A DNA stretch of 64,000 nt, from the NCBI RefSeq assembly GCF_004522175.1, contig NZ_SDEB01000007.1, positions 1 through 64,000 of the forward strand, in the 5' to 3' direction. A program made the position numbers and the translations under genes. Positions 55,486-64,000 of the stretch are shown piece after piece (position 1 is the first letter of the stretch; each line of letters begins with the position of its first letter). The notes under the pieces were generated by a model. It made no database searches, was not told the origin of the DNA, and worked only from the letters and a program-made list of their open reading frames with translations. Source of the stretch: Paracoccus ravus (GTDB taxonomy: Bacteria > Pseudomonadota > Alphaproteobacteria > Rhodobacterales > Rhodobacteraceae).

Positions 55486-55965
55486 ATGCAGAGGCTCGTC
55501 GCATTCATCCTCGCCTCAGCGACCGTCGCCGGATTCGCCTTGGCGCAGACCCCCTACGAGCCGCCATCGGCCGATGATCCCCCCTCGGGCGGCCTTGAAG
55601 AGGATCTCGAAAACGGCATTCAGGGTTTTCTGGAAAAGCTGATGAACGAGGTCCAGCCCCATCTCGACCAATTGGGCCGCGATCTGAACGACACGGTGAA
55701 CAGTTTTACCCCCGTCTTCGACGAGATCGGCAACCTGATGGACGATGTCGGGAATTACCAGACCCCCGAGCGGCTGGAGAATGGCGATATCCTGATCCGC
55801 CGCCGCGCCGATGCCCCGCCCGCACCAGAAATCGGCGAGACGCTGCAGGATCTCTTGAAGCCACTTCCGCAGCCCGAAACAGCCCCGTCAGCCGATGCCC
55901 CACCAGCCGAAGCTCCGCCAAAAACGCTTCCAGAGACTGATCCCGGCTCGGAGATAGAGCTTTAA
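55486..55965 (+). CDS. Small exported protein of a Rhodobacterales family
   Basis: The 159-residue protein has a signal peptide (MQRLVAFILASATVAGFALA) and a helical middle (FLEKLMNEVQPHLDQLGRDLND). It then has the segment QTPERLENGDILIRRRADAPP and a proline-rich tail. A similar ENGDIIIRR ending occurs in a family of short secreted Rhodobacterales proteins often mislabelled as AAA+ ATPases; no ATPase motif is visible here. GAGGAG precedes the ATG. It is convergent with the glycosyltransferase gene and overlaps it by four bases. Confidence 0.75.
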   Translation: MQRLVAFILASATVAGFALAQTPYEPPSADDPPSGGLEEDLENGIQGFLEKLMNEVQPHLDQLGRDLNDTVNSFTPVFDEIGNLMDDVGNYQTPERLENGDILIRRRADAPPAPEIGETLQDLLKPLPQPETAPSADAPPAEAPPKTLPETDPGSEIEL

Positions 55966-57175
55966 CCCGCGAAGCTTTCGACCCAATCGATCAGCCGCGG
56001 CAGGCTCTTCGTCCTGAGATCATAGGTTTCGAGAATGGTCTGCCTTGCGTTTTTCCCGAGTGTTGCCCCTGCGGGATCCCCGGCAAGGCCCCGGATCAGC
56101 GCAGCTTCAAGCGCCGGCTGATCAAAGAACGGCACCAGACGGCCATTCTCACCGTCCCGGATCAGTTCCCGGACCGGTTCGGTATCCGAGGCCACGATAT
56201 AGCAGCCCGCCGACATGGCCTCGGTCAGCGACCAACTCAGTACAAAAGGATAGGTGAGATAGCAGTGAACCCGTGCAATCTGCAACACGGACAGATATTG
56301 CGGATAAGGCACGCGGCCCAGGAAATGGATGCGGCTCAGATCAAGCTGCCCGTCCAGTTCCGCCAGCATCTTGGCTTTCCAGCTTTCCGCATCCGCAGGC
56401 TTCGCACCGTAGCTGACGCCATCGGCCCCGATCAGGACCACCTGCGCCGCGGGCCGGGCGCGCATCACCTCGGGCAAGGCCCGCATGAAGCGATGAAAAC
56501 CGCGATAGGGTTCGAGCGAGCGCGAGACATAGCTCAGCACTTCGTCCTGCGCAGTCAGAACCCGTCCATCGGGCAATGCAAGCCGCGCGGTCGGATCGGG
56601 GCAGACCACGGCCGTGTCGATCCCATCATGGATCACGGTCAGCTTCTGGCGCAATTCCGGCGGAAAGCTGTCTGCCTGATAGCGTGTGGGCGCAATCCCG
56701 GCATCGGCCTGGACCAGCCCCTGGATGAGATGAGCCGAGCGGGCGAGCGTGCTGACCCGCCCTTCGTCGCTGTCGGGCGAGATTTCGGGGTCGAATCCGA
56801 CGTCTTGCCCACGCGTGCGATACATCAACTCGGCATAGACCAGAAGTTTGGCTGCGGGCCAGATCTCGCGCAGAAACAGGGTTTCGCCCCAACCGCTATG
56901 GCCCAGAATCAGATCGGGCGTGTAACCATGCCGATCCCTGAGTGCGCGGCAGCCCCGCGCCGTGAGCCAACCGCGCTCGGCATGTTCGGCATAGCTGCGT
57001 GCAAGGCCGCGGACAGGGTTTTCCTGCGGCGGTGACTTGTAGCGAACGACCCGGACCGGCGAAGCGCGTTCGTTGCGCTCATCGGTCAGCGCAAGAACCT
57101 CATGGCCGCGTGCCACCAGCGCCGGTGCCAGATGCAGGAACTGGCCGGGAAAATTCTGGTGGACCAGCAGGATCT

Positions 57176-57179
<4 letters not shown>
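55962..57179 (-). CDS. Group 1 (GT4-type) glycosyltransferase
   Basis: The 405-residue protein has two Rossmann-like halves. It begins MKILLVHQNFPGQFLHLAPALVARGHEV, a typical GT4 N-terminus. Its C-terminal half has VVLIGADGVSYG, IHFLGRVPYPQYLSVLQIARVHCYLTYPFVLSWSLTEAMSAGC, with the EX7E-like SWSLTEAMSAGCYIVASDTEPVRELI segment. The sugar and acceptor are unknown. Its start overlaps the end of yejF by four bases, so it is probably the last gene of the yej operon. Confidence 0.9.
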
Positions 57180-58767
<1,588 letters not shown>

Positions 58768-58771
<4 letters not shown>

Positions 58772-59874
58772 CGAAAGGTCTTTCTGGGGTCAAAGGCGTC
58801 GCGGATGCCTTCGAAGATGAAGACGAGCAGCGACAGCATGATGGCGAAGGAGAAGAAGGCCGTGAAGCCAAGCCATGGCGCTTGCAGGTTTTGCTTGGCC
58901 TGCAGCGCAAGCTCGCCCAGCGATGGCGCCGAGGTCGGCAAGCCGTAGCCAAGATAATCGAGCGCCGCGAGCGACGAAATGGTGCCCGTCACGACAAAGG
59001 GCAGCATGGTCAACGTCGCGACCATGGCATTGGGCAGGATATGGCGGAACATGATCTTGCGGTCCGAGACCCCAAGCGCGCGGGCGGCGCGGACATATTC
59101 GAAGTTCCGGGCCCGCAGGAACTCGGCCCGGACCACTCCGACCAAAGCAGGCCAGCCGAACAGGATCGAGACGAAAACCAAGAGCCAAAAACTACGCCCC
59201 AAGATCGCGAAGAGGATGATAATGACGTAAAGAGAAGGGGTTGAACCCCATATCTCAAGCATCCTCTGAAGAAACAGGTCGGTGCGGCCACCGAAATAGC
59301 CCTGCACCGCACCCGCCGCGATGCCGATCAGCGATGAGACAACCGTCACGATCAGCGTGAACATGATCGACAGGCGGAAGCCATAGATCACGCGGGCCAG
59401 CACATCGCGCGACGTGTCGTCGGTGCCCAAAAGATGCGCCCTATCCGGCGCGCTGGGGGCAGTGCCGACATTGTTGATGGTACGGTAGTGATAGGGGATC
59501 GGCGGCCAGATCATCCAGCCCTTCTCTACGGGTTCGCCCGCGACCATGCCCGTCCCGGCTGCCTCTTTCGTGACGGCCTCGGGGTCGTCCCAGCATTCCT
59601 CGCGCCCACCGGTCCGGATCAGGCATTGCACGCCCGGATCGGTATAGATCGCCTCGGTGCCGAAATCGCCGCCAAAGGTGGTCTCGGGATAGAAACGATA
59701 GACCGGGAAGTAATAACCGCCTTTGTAATTCACCACGATGGGCCGGTCATTCGCGATCAGTTCAGCGAAAAGCGACGCCACGAACAGCACCGAGAAGATC
59801 ACCAACGACCAGAAGGCCCGCTTGTTGCGGCGGAAGTTCCGCAGCCGGCGGCGATTGAGTTCGGTCATGGCCAT
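58768..59874 (-). CDS. yejE: Peptide ABC transporter permease (YejE)
   Basis: The 368-residue permease has an N-terminal transmembrane segment (SLVIFSVLFVASLFAELIA), the long periplasmic insert found in YejE (YFPVYRFYPETTFGGDFG), and the five-helix permease core with coupling loop ARALGVSDRKIMFRHILPNAM. The ATG at 59874 overlaps the yejB stop (TGATG); another ATG follows six bases later. It forms the channel with YejB. Confidence 0.94.
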
Positions 59875-61019
59875 CAACCGGCCCTCCGCTCGAAATCGAT
59901 GCGCGGATCGACGAAGACATACATCAGGTCCGAGAGAATCCCGACCAGCAGGCCCAGAAGGCCAAAGACATAGAGCGTGCCGAAGATCACCGGATAGTCG
60001 CGCTGCACGGCGGCCTCAAAGCCCAGACGCCCCAGCCCATCAAGCGAGAAGATCGTCTCGATCAGGATCGACGAGCCGAAGAAGACGCCAAGGAACATGG
60101 CCGGGAAGCCCGCGATCACGATCAGCATCGCGTTGCGGAAGACATGGCCGTAGAGCACGCGGCGCTCGGTCAGGCCCTTGGCGCGGGCGGTCATCACATA
60201 TTGCTTGTTGATCTCGTCAAGGAAGCTGTTCTTGGTCAAGAGCGTCAGTGTGGCGAAGCTCGAGATCGTCGTCGCGATCACCGGCAGGGTGATGTGCCAG
60301 AGGTAATCCTTGACCTTGCCGAACCAGTTCAATTGCGAAAAATTGTCGCTGGTCAAACCCCTTAGCGGGAAGATCTGCCAATAGCTGCCGCCGGCAAAGA
60401 CCACCATCAGCAGCACCGCGAACAGGAAGGCCGGGATCGCGTAGCCGACAATGATCGCGCCCGAGGTCCAAGTGTCGAAAGGCGTGCCGTTCCTGACCGC
60501 CTTGCGGATGCCCAAGGGGATCGAGATGCAATAGGCAATCAGCGTGGACCAAAGGCCCAGCGTGATCGAGACCGGCATCTTTTCGAGGACCAGATCAATG
60601 ACCGAGATCGAGCGGAAAAAGCTGACCCCGAAATCAAAGCGCAGGTAATTCCCCAGCATGACCATGAAGCGCTCAACCGCGCCGATCTTTTCCTTGGCGC
60701 AATCGGGCGATTTCAGATCCGGCTCGCCCTGATATTCGGGTTTGCAGGTGATCTTGGCAAAGCCCATCTGGACCTCGAGCTGGTCCAGAAGTTCGGGCGG
60801 AATGCCGCGCGCGCCGGCATATTCGCTGCTCTGCGCCTGCTGCGTATCGCCGCCCGCCCCCGCGATATTGCGAAAGGCGTCACCCTCGCCCTGAACGCGG
60901 GCGATGACCTGCTCGATCGGGCCGCCGGGGACGAATTGCGTGAGGGTGAAATTGACCAGCATGATGCCGATCAGCGTCGGTATGATCAGCAGCAACCGCC
61001 GCAGAATATAGGCTGCCAT
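59874..61019 (-). CDS. yejB: Peptide ABC transporter permease (YejB)
   Basis: The 381-residue permease has an N-terminal helix ([26 protein letters not shown]) that fits Opp/Dpp-type permeases. The large extracellular loop characteristic of YejB carries two cysteines (ITCKPEYQG and SPDCAKEK). The coupling loop [21 protein letters not shown] is present. It is the first permease of the operon, 38 bases after the yejA stop. Confidence 0.95.
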   Translation of the reverse strand: MAAYILRRLLLIIPTLIGIMLVNFTLTQFVPGGPIEQVIARVQGEGDAFRNIAGAGGDTQQAQSSEYAGARGIPPELLDQLEVQMGFAKITCKPEYQGEPDLKSPDCAKEKIGAVERFMVMLGNYLRFDFGVSFFRSISVIDLVLEKMPVSITLGLWSTLIAYCISIPLGIRKAVRNGTPFDTWTSGAIIVGYAIPAFLFAVLLMVVFAGGSYWQIFPLRGLTSDNFSQLNWFGKVKDYLWHITLPVIATTISSFATLTLLTKNSFLDEINKQYVMTARAKGLTERRVLYGHVFRNAMLIVIAGFPAMFLGVFFGSSILIETIFSLDGLGRLGFEAAVQRDYPVIFGTLYVFGLLGLLVGILSDLMYVFVDPRIDFERRAG

Positions 61020-61056
61020 CCTGCCCCGTCTTCTTTGTTTCGCCTGACTGGCAGGC

Positions 61057-62943
61057 TCAGCGCAGCGCGCCGGATTGTTTCAGCTTTTCAGCCTTATCCG
61101 CGTCATACCACCAGAAATCAAGCTCACCCAGCGCATAGGCGGGCATGTTCTCGGGATGGCCGAAGATATCGTAATAGGCCAGTGTATAGGTCGCCTTGTA
61201 CCATTGCGGAACCCAGAAGCGCAGTGCGCGCAGCGAGCGGTCCAGCGCATGGATGGTGGTGTCCATCTCTTCCTGCGTCGTGGCCTCGATCCCCTTCTTG
61301 ATCAGCGCGTCAATGGCCGGATTGGCCAGGCCCATCGGGTTGAAGACGTCGCTGGTATTCTCCGAGCCGAAGACCTGCTCGGTCCCGCCACTGATATAGA
61401 AGCTTTGACCAAGGCTGTCGGTCACCATGTCGAAATCATGGCTCCGGGTGCGGTTGGTCATCTCGGCATCATCGACACGGGCATTGACCGCATCGATGCC
61501 AAGCGCGCGCAGGTTCTGGACGTAAGGGTTGATGATGCGGTCGAAGCTTTGGTTATCGTTCAGGATTTCGAGTTTCAGGACCTCGCCCTTGCCATTGCGG
61601 CGCAAACCGTCCGGGCCGACGACCCAGCCCGCCTCATCGAGCAGTTTCGAGGCCTTGCGCAGGTTGCCCCGGTCAAGCTGGGTCTTGCCCGCAACCGGCT
61701 GGATCACGGCATCATCGGTCAGGACGCTCGGCGGCAGGTCTTTGGCCAAGGGTTGCAGCAGCGCCAGTTCCGCCTCGGAGGGCTTGCCCGTGGCCGCCAG
61801 ATCGCTGTTGTCCCAGAAGGAATTGACCCGCGTGTTCAGCCCGTAGAACAGCGTCTCGTTCGACCATTCGAAATTGAAGACCAGCCCGATCGCCTCGCGG
61901 ACGCGGATGTCCTGAAACTTCGGACGGCGCAGGTTGAATACCCAGGCCTGCCCGGTCGCGATATCACCCCGCGGCAGGACCTCTTGCTTGACCGTCCCGG
62001 CTTTGAGCGCCGGGAAATCGTAACGCGTCGCCCAATGGATCGAGGAGACCTCGTTGCGGAACGTATAGACGCCCGCCTTGAACGCCTCGAAGGCACTGTC
62101 GTAATCGCCGAAATATTCCAGCCGGATCTTGTCGAAATTATGCCGGCCGACATTGATGGGCAGGTCCTTGCCCCAATAATCCGGGTTCCGCTTCACCGTC
62201 ATCGAGCGGCCCATCTCGGCCGAATCAAAGACATAGGGGCCGGATCCCAAATAGGGCTTGTCACTCGATTGTTCGATATCGCGCTTGTTCTTGCGGAAAT
62301 CCTCGCGCGAAAAGACGATCTGGCTGCCGACCTGCTGGATCACGTCGCGGCGCGGATAGCCTTGCTGGAAGATGAACTTGATCTTATGGGCGTCGATCAC
62401 CTCGGCCTTGGCGACCATCTTGGCGATGCCGGTGCGATAAGAGGACAGCCCCTTGTCGCGCAAAAGTTCGAATGAGAACAGCACATCATGCGCCGTCAGC
62501 GGCGTGCCATCCGAAAACTTCGCCTCGGGCCGTAGATGGAAGATCACCCAGTCACGGCTTTCGGGATATTCGATCGTCTCGCAAACGAGGCAATAAGAGG
62601 AACCGCGCTCGTCCAGCGCATCCTCCATCAACCGCTCGAGCATGATGACGGAAAGCGAGCCTGCCCGCCCACGATGGGTGAAGGGGTTGTAGCTGTCAAA
62701 GCCACCCATCGCCCATTCCGAAATCTCGCCGCCTTTCGGGGCCTCGGGATTCACATAGCGCAGATGCTTGTAATCGGCGGGCAGTTCGGGCGCGCCAAAG
62801 GTCGAGATGCCATGCGCGACAATGGTGCGCGCCAAAGAGGGCTGCGTGGCCGCCGGTACGGGTTGCTCCTGAGCCGAGGCCAGGGCGGGAAGCAGCACCA
62901 GAAGCGCGGCCATCGGGGCATGTCGCAGCATATGCATGGTCAT
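61057..62943 (-). CDS. yejA: Peptide-binding periplasmic protein (YejA, family 5)
   Basis: The 628-residue protein has a signal peptide ([19 protein letters not shown]-like core after a short start) and the family 5 binding fold. Typical segments are [38 protein letters not shown] and [18 protein letters not shown]. Its length agrees with YejA. Two cysteines in [13 protein letters not shown] are conserved in the YejA branch, as far as I recall. It is the first gene of the operon, so the importer is encoded in the order yejA-B-E-F. Confidence 0.93.
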   Translation of the reverse strand: MTMHMLRHAPMAALLVLLPALASAQEQPVPAATQPSLARTIVAHGISTFGAPELPADYKHLRYVNPEAPKGGEISEWAMGGFDSYNPFTHRGRAGSLSVIMLERLMEDALDERGSSYCLVCETIEYPESRDWVIFHLRPEAKFSDGTPLTAHDVLFSFELLRDKGLSSYRTGIAKMVAKAEVIDAHKIKFIFQQGYPRRDVIQQVGSQIVFSREDFRKNKRDIEQSSDKPYLGSGPYVFDSAEMGRSMTVKRNPDYWGKDLPINVGRHNFDKIRLEYFGDYDSAFEAFKAGVYTFRNEVSSIHWATRYDFPALKAGTVKQEVLPRGDIATGQAWVFNLRRPKFQDIRVREAIGLVFNFEWSNETLFYGLNTRVNSFWDNSDLAATGKPSEAELALLQPLAKDLPPSVLTDDAVIQPVAGKTQLDRGNLRKASKLLDEAGWVVGPDGLRRNGKGEVLKLEILNDNQSFDRIINPYVQNLRALGIDAVNARVDDAEMTNRTRSHDFDMVTDSLGQSFYISGGTEQVFGSENTSDVFNPMGLANPAIDALIKKGIEATTQEEMDTTIHALDRSLRALRFWVPQWYKATYTLAYYDIFGHPENMPAYALGELDFWWYDADKAEKLKQSGALR

Positions 62944-63057
62944 TGCGGGTAGCGGATCCTCTTGCTCAATCTCGGACGAACCGGGTTGCGACAGGCTAGC
63001 AGCGCAGCAGGGCCGTTCAACAAGCAAATGCGTGATCTCGGTCGCAATTTCCTGAAT

Positions 63058-63084
63058 GGGAAAAGGGCGCCCGCATGGGCGCCC
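63058..63084 (-). terminator. Rho-independent terminator of cycM
   Basis: Perfect eight-pair stem GGGCGCCC/GGGCGCCC with an ATGC loop and TTTTCCC on the minus strand, 25 bases after the cycM stop. Confidence 0.9.
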
Positions 63085-63108
63085 CGCCAATCCGCCGTCT
63101 TGGCCGGT

Positions 63109-63711
<603 letters not shown>

Positions 63712-63785
63712 GGTATAGTTGTCCCACGGCATGGAACGGGCCAAGGGTGTGCATTGCCCGCCACGGCCGGAATTGAGGCTTCGAC

Positions 63786-64000
63786 ATGACCAAGAACGTG
63801 ATCGCATTCCAGGGTGAACCCGGCGCCTACAGCCACCAGGCCTGCCGATTCTACAGGCCCGAAATGGAGGCCCTGCCCTGCGCGACCTTTGAGGACACGA
63901 TCGAGGCGGTCCATCAGGGCCGCGCCGAACTGGCCATGCTGCCGGTCGAAAATTCGACCTATGGCCGGGTCGCCGATATTCATCACCTGCTGCCGGAAAG
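63786..64000 (+). CDS. pheA: Prephenate dehydratase, N-terminal part (cut by window end)
   Basis: The visible 71 codons start MTKNVIAFQGEPGAYSHQACR and continue with LPVENSTYGRVADIHHLL, which match the start of prephenate dehydratase, the enzyme that converts prephenate to phenylpyruvate in phenylalanine synthesis. There is no chorismate mutase domain before it, so this is the monofunctional form. The catalytic and ACT domains lie beyond 64000. Confidence 0.95.
   Translation, partial: MTKNVIAFQGEPGAYSHQACRFYRPEMEALPCATFEDTIEAVHQGRAELAMLPVENSTYGRVADIHHLLPE

Overview
The window looks like the chromosome of an alphaproteobacterium of the Rhodobacterales, most likely Paracoccus. A membrane-anchored CycM-type cytochrome c552 (63109-63642) closely resembles the Paracoccus denitrificans protein as I remember it. 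An NDUFS4-like Complex I subunit, ALA-synthase HemA, an RF2 gene without a frameshift and high-GC codon use agree. No rRNA, phage or CRISPR array is visible. Two tRNA-Arg genes are present.

Positions 1-11.7 kb are an accessory island. It opens with the 5' end of an IS3-type orfA that has cut a caspase-like gene. It continues with a co-directional row of exported proteins: an unrecognised secreted protein, a matrixin-like zinc protease, a small lipoprotein, a GH25 muramidase with a duplicated C-terminal module, a trypsin-like protease, and a 1,180-residue caspase-fold protein with an intact N-terminal His/Cys dyad and an apparent inactive second caspase fold near its C-terminus. The left part is clearly poorer in G+C than the core. 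An IS1182-family element and about 0.9 kb of mostly gene-poor DNA close the island. This is the most unusual part of the window.

From 11.7 kb the sequence is core chromosome. It carries an NDUFS4-like gene and uvrB, then a purine/ureide block (NCS2 permease, PuuE-UraD fusion, AllE-type cupin). A VOC enzyme, AlkB and a DsbA-like protein follow, then a translation/tryptophan block read leftwards (cmk, rpsA, ihfB, lapA-like, trpF, GNAT, trpB) and tsf-rpsB. prfB, PBP1A, an AmiC-type amidase and an aminotransferase come next, followed by another DsbA-like protein, ispG, a RodZ-like gene, and hemA with an FNR-like operator.

From 41 to 50 kb, between two tRNA-Arg genes, lies a tightly coupled leftward iron-sulfur operon: coaBC, an IscS/NifS-like desulfurase, sufB, a Cys/His-rich small ORF, sufC, sufD, two membrane proteins and sufS. 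A sulfate importer (cysA-sbp-cysT-cysW) follows, giving a sulfur uptake and Fe-S assembly neighbourhood. After a TerB/J-domain protein and a small exported protein, a leftward yejABEF peptide importer with an overlapping glycosyltransferase gene fills 56-63 kb. The window ends with cycM and the 5' end of pheA, which are divergent.
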